From Methanosarcina siciliae T4/M (GTDB taxonomy: Archaea; Halobacteriota; Methanosarcinia; Methanosarcinales; Methanosarcinaceae): a stretch of DNA of 64,000 nucleotides. Numbering within the stretch: position 1 is the first letter of the stretch; every line of letters begins with the position of its first letter. Of the stretch, positions 44,629-54,252 are shown piece after piece. The notes under the pieces are model-generated. The model worked only from the letters and a program-made list of their open reading frames with translations, had not been told where the DNA came from and made no database searches. The stretch is taken from NCBI RefSeq assembly GCF_000970085.1, contig NZ_CP009506.1:4464001-4528000 (forward strand), read 5' to 3'. A program made the translations under genes and the position numbers.

Positions 44629-45744
44629 TCATAAAGATTTTCTCTTTACTATTATTACAGCAGAAATTATAATTCCCGCACCTGTGAGAATAGAGCAAAA
44701 TCCAGGACTGGGTTCTGCATCATTTTCTCCTTCATTTTCACTTTCAACAGAATTCCTGGTCTCCATGTCTTGAATACCGGATTCTTCTTCATCTGCTTTG
44801 ACTTCAGTTGAATATCCAGTTTTCTGTCCGGTTATGGCAAATGGAGAGAAACCGGGAGTTTTAGCCTCGAAATAGACATATTCGTCATCTTCATCCACTT
44901 TTTCAGCCGAAAGTGAATTCCATATATCATCAGCAAAGTGTTGGAAAGTGATTGAATCTATATCAATCTCATTTTCTGTCACCCAAGCTTTGCTTACCTT
45001 GAAACCAACGCTCGAATTTTCAATGTTTTCCGGGGTTGCAAAACCTTCGTTTCCTACCCAGATGTTCAGGTACCGGTAAATATTTCCTTCAGGTTCGGTT
45101 GGAGTTAGTGTCGATTTTTCTTTCAACTCTTCAACAATAGTGGTGATTTTCCCTGCACTCTTTTTGGCATCAAATTCTATATAAGTAACCGGAGTGGCGT
45201 TCTGCGGAAACTCAAATTTAATATGATTTCCGTTTGTAACAAACTGCTGGGAAATTTCCTTTACCCTAACGTTACTGGCGGGTTCGGGAGAACCCCCACC
45301 ACCGCCAGAAGAACTGCTGGAAGAACTGCCGGAAGAACTGCCGGAATTGGAACTAACCACATCAACATGGACCGGGACCCGTATCCCGGTCATCACTTCA
45401 GTTCCGGAAGTAGGATAAACCAAAATTTTACAGTCCACATCAGTTTCGGCAGAAGAAGGCACAGTGAGTATTACTTTTACTTCTTTGTTTTCCCCGGCCT
45501 GGAGAGTAAAAGAAGAGGGAGATAGAGAGAACCAGCTCTCATATGTAGAGTCATCGATATTGATTTCATAACTTGCAGATTCACTGCCAGTATTAATCAC
45601 GTATAACAATTGTTCTTCCTGAGCTCCGGGATTAAGCTCGAAACTCAGCTTTCCAGGGCTGACCCCTACTCCTACCTCTGCTGCAGATACAGCCTGGACC
45701 GATATGAGAAATATGGTCATAATTATTGCAATTTTTTTAAGCAT
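44629..45744 (-). CDS. PGF-pre-PGF domain surface protein with C-terminal anchor
   Basis: 371 residues. Signal peptide 1-22; Ig-like/MSP-type sandwich 24-130 (VGVSPGKLSFELNPG); Ser/Gly linker 132-152; PGF-pre-PGF domain about 155-310 (TYIEFDAKKSAGKI, YRYLNIWVGNEGFATPENI, YVYFEAKTPGFSPFAITG); acidic linker; C-terminal PSPGF motif, hydrophobic helix and KRKSL. The last part matches the PGF-type archaeosortase sorting signal, so the protein is probably cut and lipid-anchored at the surface. GAGGT lies before ATG. Convergent with 40246. No archaeosortase gene is visible in the window. Confidence 0.85.
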   Translation of the reverse strand: MLKKIAIIMTIFLISVQAVSAAEVGVGVSPGKLSFELNPGAQEEQLLYVINTGSESASYEINIDDSTYESWFSLSPSSFTLQAGENKEVKVILTVPSSAETDVDCKILVYPTSGTEVMTGIRVPVHVDVVSSNSGSSSGSSSSSSSGGGGGSPEPASNVRVKEISQQFVTNGNHIKFEFPQNATPVTYIEFDAKKSAGKITTIVEELKEKSTLTPTEPEGNIYRYLNIWVGNEGFATPENIENSSVGFKVSKAWVTENEIDIDSITFQHFADDIWNSLSAEKVDEDDEYVYFEAKTPGFSPFAITGQKTGYSTEVKADEEESGIQDMETRNSVESENEGENDAEPSPGFCSILTGAGIIISAVIIVKRKSL

Positions 45745-45886
45745 ATTATATACCTCAAAGTGTTTTTTATCTTAATACACAAAGAACTTTACAATAATTT
45801 GTAAATTAAAATAATGAAATCAGGAGGAACTTTGGGATATTTCATAACGTATTCCACACCTGAAATATGGATGAAAAGAACAGGTT

Positions 45887-47377
45887 TTATACCTCCTCCC
45901 CCCAGAAAATCAAACATTCTCCTGCTTGATCCAGCTCGCCTTCGTATCCGGCAGGCACATCAAGCACGAGTTCCACTTCTTCCGTGTTTAGGCTTGAGAT
46001 CAGCTGTGAATATTGGTTCCAGAAATTGGACCCTAAGAAGAGCGAATCATTGTACAGCTGAGTGTTGCCTTCTTCAGGTTCGGCTGAAATGGTCACATTA
46101 GAGTTTCCGGCATTAGTGATATTCAGGTGTACGACGCTTCTCTCGCCAGAAGCCAGAGACCCAAAACCAAGGTCGGACATATTGCACTTGATAGAAACCG
46201 ATGGCAAAACTTCTTCAGGGTCGGCAAAAGCATAGACCCTTCCGTCAGCTCCAATTGTGAAGAGTATCCCGTCGGAAATTGCAGGTGAAGCGCCCCCAGA
46301 GGGATAACTCCAGACTACATCCCCTGTATAAGCATCGAGAGCATATGTGCCAGCGTATCCGAAGTAATCATCTTCGGCGTATTTTCCTACAAAGATCATG
46401 CCGTCTGCAACAGCAACTGACGCAGTCCAGCCCCCTATCTTATCTTCCCCACACGTATTCCAGACCATTTCATGGGTTGTTGCGTTGAAACAGTAGGTTT
46501 CAATTGTGCTAATTCCGGGGCATCCACCTGATATGTAGACGTTACCGTAAGCAATAGCCGGGGTGGAAGAAACATCGGTGCTTGGAACGGTTTCACTCCA
46601 GAGGATTGAACCGTCTTCGGCGTCCAGTGCGTAAAGATTTCCGTCGTAAGTGGTTGCATAGACAACTCCCTCAGAAACTGCAGGAGACCCGCCTGCCTCA
46701 TAAGGGAGCGTCTGGTTCCAGAGCTCGTCCCCATTCTCCGCATTGACGCAGTAAACGTGACCCGGAGAACTAAAGAGTGGTCCGCTTGTCAGGTAAACCT
46801 TTCCTTCGTAATAAGCTGGTGTGCCAATGGCAACACCGGTAACTGTAAAGTTCCAGAGTTCCTCTTCGGTTTCGGCATCCGTACAGTAATAATGGTGAGA
46901 TTCGCCATCACTATCGAATACTTTCCCATCTGCAACCATTGGCCCACCGTTGAGAGCATCCGCCCGTCCATACCATATCTTTCCGTTGTCATAGCAAAGA
47001 GAAGACCAACAGGGTGTAACCGGACCTATTTCATCGGAAGAAATTATATTTCCCGTATATTCATCAATGGTCACTATCCTCAATTCCTCGGGAGTTGTTG
47101 ACATCGAGTTGACTTGGTCTACTCCGCACTTGACAAAGACTTTCCCCTCAGCAATAACAGGCGAAGAGCTGGGAATTGCCCAGATAGGGTCACTTACCCA
47201 GAGCAGTTTTCCAGTATCAGGAGCTTCACCCGAGGAGAAACCGGTGTTTGCAACGTCTTTATGGAACTGGCTCCAGGTATCGGTATTGTTGGAAGCTATG
47301 GTTGTTGAGGAAAATAATAAAATGGACAGAAAAAGCAAAATAACCGGAATAAATTTTATTTTTACATTCAGATTCAT
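45887..47377 (-). CDS. Secreted PQQ-like propeller protein with sandwich tail
   Basis: 496 residues. Signal peptide 1-29; propeller 34-390 with motifs WSQFHKDVANTGFS, GGPMVADGKVF, STPAIAYGNVYISGG; C-terminal sandwich 395-496 related to the tail of the 11391 gene (SDLGFGSLASGERSVVHLNITN ... LGSNFWNQYS ... LDVPAGYEG) but diverged. GGGAAGG precedes ATG. It lies 440 bases downstream of the CobN-like gene on the same strand, with its own TATA-like box, so co-transcription is uncertain. No anchor, PKD or dockerin. Confidence 0.87.
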   Translation of the reverse strand: MNLNVKIKFIPVILLFLSILLFSSTTIASNNTDTWSQFHKDVANTGFSSGEAPDTGKLLWVSDPIWAIPSSSPVIAEGKVFVKCGVDQVNSMSTTPEELRIVTIDEYTGNIISSDEIGPVTPCWSSLCYDNGKIWYGRADALNGGPMVADGKVFDSDGESHHYYCTDAETEEELWNFTVTGVAIGTPAYYEGKVYLTSGPLFSSPGHVYCVNAENGDELWNQTLPYEAGGSPAVSEGVVYATTYDGNLYALDAEDGSILWSETVPSTDVSSTPAIAYGNVYISGGCPGISTIETYCFNATTHEMVWNTCGEDKIGGWTASVAVADGMIFVGKYAEDDYFGYAGTYALDAYTGDVVWSYPSGGASPAISDGILFTIGADGRVYAFADPEEVLPSVSIKCNMSDLGFGSLASGERSVVHLNITNAGNSNVTISAEPEEGNTQLYNDSLFLGSNFWNQYSQLISSLNTEEVELVLDVPAGYEGELDQAGECLIFWGEEV

Positions 47378-47609
47378 ATTTTAGCCTTCCCGATTCCAAT
47401 GATTGAAATTTTTCATACAATTAATCGAAATTGTTCGTACAAATTCCATAGCCAGAGAGCAAAAACTTTGGAACAGATTCGGTAAAATTCCCGGAAAGAT
47501 CATTTTTCCATTATTAAACCTCAATTTAGTTTTCAGCCCTGTAATCGAGTTTTCATACGCTGTAATTTAAAAAGCAGGATTTCGAAAATCAATATTTATT
47601 TTAAAACAA

Positions 47610-47628
47610 ACTTGATATATAATTGGAT
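47610..47628 (-). promoter_or_regulatory. Candidate promoter for the 47377 gene
   Basis: On the minus strand, CCAATTATATATCAAG is a strong TATA-like box with a purine-rich stretch just upstream. It predicts a leader of about 200 nt. The rest of 47378-47817 is A/T-rich with no gene seen. Confidence 0.4.
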
Positions 47629-47817
47629 TTGAATAACAAGTGTTATCTTTCAGAATAAACATTTATTCAATTTCTTTTTAGTTGTGAATTTTTTAACTGG
47701 TTCTTAAACAAATCAAATATTTTTAACTTAAGTATTTTTAACTGGGGAATTTTTCGGGTCAAAAAGTACATGAAAATTGATACGAAAAAAAGTTAAATCT
47801 GACCTTTCAATCGAAGG

Positions 47818-50800
47818 TCAGAGTTTCTTTCTTCTTACCCCTATATAGATTGCACTGAGACTTACAATTACAAAGAGCACCCCCACGATATCGGCTCCTG
47901 AAAAAGACATCCCCGAATAGGGACTTTCTTTCTGGATGGATTCTTTTTGCATCTCATACCCTTCAATATAATTGGAGTCCCCCGTTTTCTGTGTGTCCGG
48001 GACAGGCTGGCTTGTGTCCGTGCCGTACCCTACATCCGAAATGTCTGCTTGTGTCTGGTTTCCCGAGCCGGAAACAACTTCGGCTTTCCCAGTACTACTG
48101 CCGGAATGGGACTTATTTTCCTCTTCCTCGAGTTCACTGGGCGTTGTAGGATCTTTGTTATCGATTTCACCGGATTTTGTAGCATCTTCCATTGCTTGAC
48201 TGAAGCCGGGTACGGATACAAGACCTTCCACAAATTCGGTGAGAAGGACGTTTCCGCAGGTATGATGACAGCAGGTTGCCCCGTTTTCTGCAACAGACTC
48301 GGCATATGATGTTGCAAGACTCTCAAGAGTCCCGGAGTCACAGTCCCAGTAACCTTTGCGGGCGGCTTCCAGCATCCGTCCCGTAATTGATTGGAATGAT
48401 CCGGGGCTGTTGTCATCAAACCATTCCTGCATCTCAGGGTCATCGATATAGGTCTCATAGATATTTTCCCAGACATCGTCGCTGATGAGGTCAGTGGTAA
48501 CCTCCCAGCCCCAGACGTTGTCTACAAACTCGGAAAACATGGAGGCTCCGGAGTAACCTGATCCCATCATGCCTTCTATCCACTTGTCGTTAAAGTAAGT
48601 GGACCGCAGGTTCTTACTGAGGAATTCTTGCAGCGTGACCATTTCAGCACCATCCGCATCTCTGGTATCCGAGACATACATCTCGGGATATTCCCCGGTA
48701 AGGTAGTAAACCGCAAGGTTCAGGCCTCCGAAATACTGGAAGAAATCATCGTTATCAAAAGCATCGTAGAGATTTGATGTCGAGGAATGGACGCTAGCAT
48801 CCACATCCGCAAGGTTATGGGCAAAAAGCTCCGAACTTTCGTACCCCCACATCTCGCTTCCGTAAGCATACCCCATGGTGTTCAGGTAAAGTTCCGCGAT
48901 CGCCTCCTCATCGCCCCAGTTTCCGCTGGCCTCTACCAGGTTGGATACCCCAAGCTCGTAGGTCCCGTCTTTTACGGCATAACACCGCATGGTGGAAAGG
49001 GATTTTGCAAGAGCGGCAGCCTCCGTGGCGTTTCCGGTTTCATTTAAGTATGCTTCATATAGTTCGTCATAGAGTGCCTGCGTGCTTTCATTCACATAGT
49101 TCGGATAGTTGCCAGCCGGTGCAAGGTTTGCAAGCTTTACCGCATCATCAACCATCTCGATTTTATCCGGAAAAGAATCTCTCATCCCGGCCGTTACGTA
49201 AACGATGTCTATCCGCGGTCTTCCGGGCATTGAAGAATCGTAGCTGGGCAAAAGCTCTTCTTCCGGGATCAGTTCCACTCCCTGGACTATGCCGTTATCG
49301 TCCCAGACAGGCTTTACTCCCAGCAGGTAAAGAATCTCAGCTTCAAGGGTTCCGTGGTCCTGAATGAAGTCCACCCCGAACCTGGAGAATGCGACTTTGT
49401 GCGGATACTCCCCATATTTCTCATAATAGTCCACAAGCAGCTCCTGGGCCAGGAGTTTGCCCATCTTCCATGTGGCTTTCGAGGGGTAGAGCTCCGGGTT
49501 TATCCCATAAAAATTTCGGCCGGTAGGAACGGCATCCGTCCGGGATACCGGATCGTTTCCGGGCCCAGGGGGGATATAGCAACCATCGAGGGCAGAAAGA
49601 ATACGGTCCAATTCCACATCCGAATCCAGAAGTCTCTGCTTGTACTCAAGCCCGGTAAGCAGGTCCTCACTTATAGTGTCGTTTGTGGTTCCGTAAATGG
49701 CCAGCTGTGCCTCTTCAGGGGTGGAATCCATGACGATCACTTCCCTGATCATCCTGTCGACCTTTGTGTCAGTAAGGGGAATTCCCAGCGGATACTCCGT
49801 GGTATTCGAATAGAAAGCCACTTCGACCCGGGATTCAAAAGAGCTACCGAGCATTGAACGGACCATGTATGCCAGTTCATCCCAGTGGGGATAAAGGATC
49901 TGGTCTTTGTAATCAACCCCGAATTCTAGATCTGCTGTTACCGAGGAATTATTCAAGCCGTATAACTGGTTCTGGGCTTCTTCAGAGTCTGCATTCTCAC
50001 AAACTACTTTCCAGAGAAGATCATCCGGTTTCGTATCGTTTTCCGGGATTCCTTCAGGGTATCCGGTGGTATTTGAATAAAACGCTATTTCGAGATCAGC
50101 TTTGAGTTTTTCTCCCACGATTAGCTTGATAAGAGAGAACAGTTCCGAGTTATCGGGTTCAAGTACCGAGTCCAGATATCCGAGCCCCCTTTCAAGGTCC
50201 GAACTTACCAGGGGATCACTCTGGCCGTAGACCAGGTTCTGGGCTTCCTGAACATCCGTTCCGTTACGTATCACTTCCCAGATCAGGTTATTGACCTTCG
50301 TATCATTCTCAGGAACCCCTTCCGGATACTCCTGATAAAAGGCATTCGTCAAATTGGCCTCAAAGCCGCTGCCCAGCAGGGCTCTGATAACGTCAGTAAG
50401 TTCGTCCTCCTGCGGATCAAGGCTGTTACAGGAAGGAACCTCGGATAGGACGTGCATGCCATAGGCGATGTAATCTCCCTCGATATCTTCAATGTACTGA
50501 TGCAGGATGTCCCTTACGAAGAGATCAAACTCGGTGGTGTTATAGGCAATAAGATCGGTTGTGTTGACTCCGAGCTCCTCGTCAAGGGACAAACTGTCCA
50601 TTTCTTCAATAATCTCCGCCTGGTAGGCAACTTTGGTCTGAGTGTTCATCTCGAGCCCGTAATATTCCTGCATGAGCCTTGTGAGGTTTTCCAGTTCCGC
50701 ATATGCCCCTGCCCTTTCCATAGTAGGAGTAAGATGGTCGATAATAAGGGCATTTCCACGATATTCCGCAGTCTGCCCCTCTCCCACATTAGCCACGATA

Positions 50801-53800
50801 TAGGGGTAGATATTGGGAAGATCCCCGAGCAAAATGGGGGACCATTCACTCGTCCTGTTCATCCCGCAGGCCTGGCCGGGCAGCCATTCATGGGTGCCGT
50901 GGGTCCCCAGATGGATTATTGCATCCGCCTTGAACTCGTTATTTAACCACATGTAAAAAGCGATGTACTGATGAGTAGGTGGGGTCTCACTGCTGTGATA
51001 CAGAGCCTCCTCATCCTGAAAGAATCCTCTTGCAGGCTGAGGCATAAGCCAGACACTTCCGCACCTGACAGCCGGGAGTACAACATATCTTCCACTACTG
51101 TTTTCCCATATCATGGGGCTGGAGTCCGCATCATCGGATTCATTCCAGGGTTCTCCCCATTTTTCTATCACAGATGTTTGAAGCTCTTCGGGAAGGGTTT
51201 CGAACCATTTGTGGTAGGTTTCTATGGGAACCAGTTCAACACCCCAGTCCTCCCTGTTTTCCACGAGGTTATCAAGCATACCTTCGGCCCAGGACCCTGC
51301 GTTGTATCCCTGAAGCATTAACCGGTCCAGAAGTTCGTCCGAATCTTCAGGGACATAATCTATGTCATAACCGTTTTCCTTCATAACCTCAAGAAGTTTA
51401 CATATACTTGTTACGCCGTCAAGATAGCTTGCAGTTGCGACATTATCTTTGCCTGAAGGATAGTTGTAATAGATTACTGCGACTTTCTTTTCTAAATTCT
51501 CCTTTCGCTTGAGCTCGGCCCATTTTATGGAACGGTTCGTAATCCAATCTACCTGGGCAGGCATCGGGACGTACTCATAAAAATCGGTGGTGCTGTTTTT
51601 TTCACTCTTGCCAACAACAATATATTCGAAGATCCCGTCCATGTCAGGGCTGATAGCTTTTCGGACGACCTGATCGGTAGGAATCCCGCGGCTGCTATCT
51701 GCAACGTCCACATATTCGACTTCCTCAGCCACGATACCCCTCAGGACCGGAACATTGAGATATTTAAGTTCTTCAATTCCCAGTTCAGGGTTGTTGTAAT
51801 TTAGCCTGAAAGTTTTAAGGGAAATCATGCACTGAACCAGAGGAGTCCCGCTTCCATCACAGTAATACTCCGTGATGTTGTCGAAAGTGTCAAAACCTGC
51901 AATCACATTACAGTCCCTGTCTTCAAGATCCCGGATCAGGGCATCAACAACTCCGGTATATCCGTTTTGAATGTCAGTCCTATGGAACCAGATCCCGATG
52001 GTGGGTCTTTCAGGGTCATAGCTCCTGTGGCTTTCAGCACCAAGCTCATACCAGGCAAGGTATGTTGAAGTGTCCTCAAAATAAAAGGACTCGTTTTCAG
52101 AGCCGGGATAATAAAGTCCCACCATCGGGATACTGCTTCCGGAACTTTCGATATATGACCAGTCTCCGGTAAGGTCCTGGTTCTTGCCGTATGTTTTTGA
52201 AAGGTAGATCAGCAGGTTCTCGGCGTTTTCGAGCCCTTCATCGGTTTCTGCACTCATGTTGAGGAAGTAACTGCAAAAGGTATTGTTCTCCGAACCGTTG
52301 TAAGCATAATCCACATAGTCAGGGGCAAGGGAAGGCGGGTCAAATGAATAGATATCTATGACTGTCGTCCCGTTTGAATGTGCTTTTTCCAGATATTCCC
52401 CGAGGGCTTCATAGATATCACTGCTCAACATATCACATACAACAACGTCCTGCATTTCCAAAAGCCCGGATTTTCCGGCAATTAATACCTCATCACTCGG
52501 GCCTGAACTGCCGTTATATGCATTAAGGTTCAAAAGTTCGATACCGGAGCTATAAGGGTTTGTCTGCTCTGCAAGTTCAAGGGCAGAGTTGGCCCCGTAG
52601 CCCAGGTACATTATATGAACCAGATCCCAGTCATTGGTTATTTCCGGACGGTTAGCATAGTTTTCCGCAAGATAGTGCAGCAGGTATTCGGCGTTCTTCT
52701 GCCTGACCGTCCCATCAGTGCCCATATAGCGATATAAATTACAAATAGGGTCATCTGCAAGTCCATCGGAGGCATAATCAAAATAAAAAGGAGTACCCGA
52801 GGAATTAAAGCCCACAAAAGCCGCCCCCTCTGTGTGCGCCTGCCAGAAGGTATCATTCAGGGTCCCGTAGATTGAAGATGAAAACCGGTCACAGAATATC
52901 AGGTCCTGTTCTTCGACCATTCCGCTTTCTACTGCTGACACCAGATCCGCGCTGGGATCTCCGTTACTGTCGTATGCCTTGATGTTGGTAAACTCAATCA
53001 AATTGCTGTAGCGGCTGTTGTTGACCGCCAGCTCAAGGGCATCATTTGGCTCCGGGCCCAGATACATAATTTTGATTTCGTCCAGGTCTTCAAAATTCCA
53101 GTCCTCTGTTAATATCGGGCGGAAGCCGTATTCTTTGGAGAGGTAGATCAACAGGTTTTCCGCATTGTTTTTTTCTTCTCCGGTATCGGTACCCATGTTG
53201 TCATAGTAATAACCGATCGTAGTATCATAGTCTACCGGTCCCCCAAACTGCCCGGAAGTTGTTTCGTTGGTTTCGTAAGCATACACGTAATTAAAAAAAT
53301 TTTTCCAGGTCAACGCATGATCCTGGGGTTCGATGTTTACAATATAAACTCCAGCGTTGCAGATATCAGGAAACAGGTTTGAGTCATAATTGTAAATTGA
53401 ACTGGAAAGATTATCACAGATCAGGATATCCTGCTCTTCCAGAAGCCCACTCGATGCTGCAGTTTTCAGTTCGTCGCCAGGGCCGTCTCCTGCTTCGTTG
53501 TAAGCTTCAAGGACCTGGAATTCGATATCATCTCTGTAACGATTTGTTTGGTTTGCCAGTTCCAGAGAAGGGCACCCGTTGTGTCCCAGATAAAGGATTT
53601 TTACTTTTGCCCAGTCCGCCTGATTAATGAGGCTCACGTTCCATTCGGCGGTGATATCCGACCGGTTTGCGTAGTCCTTTGCAAGGCAGATAAGCAATTT
53701 TTCTGCATAATCAAGGCCTGTTCCGCTACCTCCCATTCTGTCATAATAGTAGCGAACAGGGTTTTTTCGCGAGTCCCTATATACATAATCAAAAAATTCA

Positions 53801-54174
53801 GGCTCATTTTCAGACCGGATATCCACAAAAACGGTTCCGTTGTCATGGGCTCTTTTTAATGCATCTTCTATACTATCATATATGGGGCTGTAAAGCATAT
53901 CGCATAATATAACATCCTGTTCTTCGATAAGCCCGCTTTCAGCTGCATTCAGTAGGGAAGAGCTGGCCGCATAGGAGGAGCCGTATGCATTGACATTAGT
54001 GAAATTTATGTACTCACTATACTCAGTCGTAGTACTGGCTTTTTTCAGGGCGTAATTTTCTCCATAACCCACATACATTACATTTATCTTATTTTCCGAA
54101 GCTGAAACAGCCGGTACAAGCAAAAAAACAAACAGTACAATTAGTAACAATAAACTGCATTTAATTTTATTCAT
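47818..54174 (-). CDS. cobN: Secreted, membrane-anchored CobN-like cobaltochelatase / BchH family protein
   Basis: 2118 residues. CobN/BchH family members insert Co2+ or Mg2+ into tetrapyrroles together with AAA+ partners in the cytoplasm; none of those partners is in the window. This copy has a signal peptide (1-26) and a C-terminal membrane helix followed by RRKKL (about 2090-2118), so most of it should lie outside the cell. Residues 30-665 are four tandem repeats of about 155 residues (MYVGYG/LYLGHNG ... EEQDxxxCDxxSSxIY ... NAExLLxYLxxxYxxR). The CobN core follows: HLGTHGTHEWLPGQ (about 1086-1099), GEGQTAEYRG, PTGRNFYGI, GRPRIDIVYVTAGMRDSFPD (about 1650), KWIEGMMGSGYSGAS. About 1265-1525 holds a module repeated three times (AFY...YPEGxPENDTK...EEAQ..xYG). 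The canonical AKRR after GEG reads AEYR here. Start ATG is preceded by GGGGA. Family is certain; activity, metal and location need proof. Confidence 0.88.
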   Translation of the reverse strand: MNKIKCSLLLLIVLFVFLLVPAVSASENKINVMYVGYGENYALKKASTTTEYSEYINFTNVNAYGSSYAASSSLLNAAESGLIEEQDVILCDMLYSPIYDSIEDALKRAHDNGTVFVDIRSENEPEFFDYVYRDSRKNPVRYYYDRMGGSGTGLDYAEKLLICLAKDYANRSDITAEWNVSLINQADWAKVKILYLGHNGCPSLELANQTNRYRDDIEFQVLEAYNEAGDGPGDELKTAASSGLLEEQDILICDNLSSSIYNYDSNLFPDICNAGVYIVNIEPQDHALTWKNFFNYVYAYETNETTSGQFGGPVDYDTTIGYYYDNMGTDTGEEKNNAENLLIYLSKEYGFRPILTEDWNFEDLDEIKIMYLGPEPNDALELAVNNSRYSNLIEFTNIKAYDSNGDPSADLVSAVESGMVEEQDLIFCDRFSSSIYGTLNDTFWQAHTEGAAFVGFNSSGTPFYFDYASDGLADDPICNLYRYMGTDGTVRQKNAEYLLHYLAENYANRPEITNDWDLVHIMYLGYGANSALELAEQTNPYSSGIELLNLNAYNGSSGPSDEVLIAGKSGLLEMQDVVVCDMLSSDIYEALGEYLEKAHSNGTTVIDIYSFDPPSLAPDYVDYAYNGSENNTFCSYFLNMSAETDEGLENAENLLIYLSKTYGKNQDLTGDWSYIESSGSSIPMVGLYYPGSENESFYFEDTSTYLAWYELGAESHRSYDPERPTIGIWFHRTDIQNGYTGVVDALIRDLEDRDCNVIAGFDTFDNITEYYCDGSGTPLVQCMISLKTFRLNYNNPELGIEELKYLNVPVLRGIVAEEVEYVDVADSSRGIPTDQVVRKAISPDMDGIFEYIVVGKSEKNSTTDFYEYVPMPAQVDWITNRSIKWAELKRKENLEKKVAVIYYNYPSGKDNVATASYLDGVTSICKLLEVMKENGYDIDYVPEDSDELLDRLMLQGYNAGSWAEGMLDNLVENREDWGVELVPIETYHKWFETLPEELQTSVIEKWGEPWNESDDADSSPMIWENSSGRYVVLPAVRCGSVWLMPQPARGFFQDEEALYHSSETPPTHQYIAFYMWLNNEFKADAIIHLGTHGTHEWLPGQACGMNRTSEWSPILLGDLPNIYPYIVANVGEGQTAEYRGNALIIDHLTPTMERAGAYAELENLTRLMQEYYGLEMNTQTKVAYQAEIIEEMDSLSLDEELGVNTTDLIAYNTTEFDLFVRDILHQYIEDIEGDYIAYGMHVLSEVPSCNSLDPQEDELTDVIRALLGSGFEANLTNAFYQEYPEGVPENDTKVNNLIWEVIRNGTDVQEAQNLVYGQSDPLVSSDLERGLGYLDSVLEPDNSELFSLIKLIVGEKLKADLEIAFYSNTTGYPEGIPENDTKPDDLLWKVVCENADSEEAQNQLYGLNNSSVTADLEFGVDYKDQILYPHWDELAYMVRSMLGSSFESRVEVAFYSNTTEYPLGIPLTDTKVDRMIREVIVMDSTPEEAQLAIYGTTNDTISEDLLTGLEYKQRLLDSDVELDRILSALDGCYIPPGPGNDPVSRTDAVPTGRNFYGINPELYPSKATWKMGKLLAQELLVDYYEKYGEYPHKVAFSRFGVDFIQDHGTLEAEILYLLGVKPVWDDNGIVQGVELIPEEELLPSYDSSMPGRPRIDIVYVTAGMRDSFPDKIEMVDDAVKLANLAPAGNYPNYVNESTQALYDELYEAYLNETGNATEAAALAKSLSTMRCYAVKDGTYELGVSNLVEASGNWGDEEAIAELYLNTMGYAYGSEMWGYESSELFAHNLADVDASVHSSTSNLYDAFDNDDFFQYFGGLNLAVYYLTGEYPEMYVSDTRDADGAEMVTLQEFLSKNLRSTYFNDKWIEGMMGSGYSGASMFSEFVDNVWGWEVTTDLISDDVWENIYETYIDDPEMQEWFDDNSPGSFQSITGRMLEAARKGYWDCDSGTLESLATSYAESVAENGATCCHHTCGNVLLTEFVEGLVSVPGFSQAMEDATKSGEIDNKDPTTPSELEEEENKSHSGSSTGKAEVVSGSGNQTQADISDVGYGTDTSQPVPDTQKTGDSNYIEGYEMQKESIQKESPYSGMSFSGADIVGVLFVIVSLSAIYIGVRRKKL

Positions 54175-54216
54175 ATTATCCCCAACCGATGTTAATCCCT
54201 GGAACCCTGAAGAATA

Positions 54217-54252
54217 TTATCGGAATCTTTATCGGAATCTTTATCGGAATCT
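54217..54252. repeat. 12-bp tandem repeat, three copies
   Basis: TTATCGGAATCT three times without change, 43 bases upstream of the CobN-like start codon, within its 5' region. Confidence 0.9.

Noticed and set aside
45301..45352. Short repeated GAACTGC...GGAAGA motif
   Set aside because: It encodes the Ser/Gly linker of the PGF-pre-PGF protein on the minus strand.
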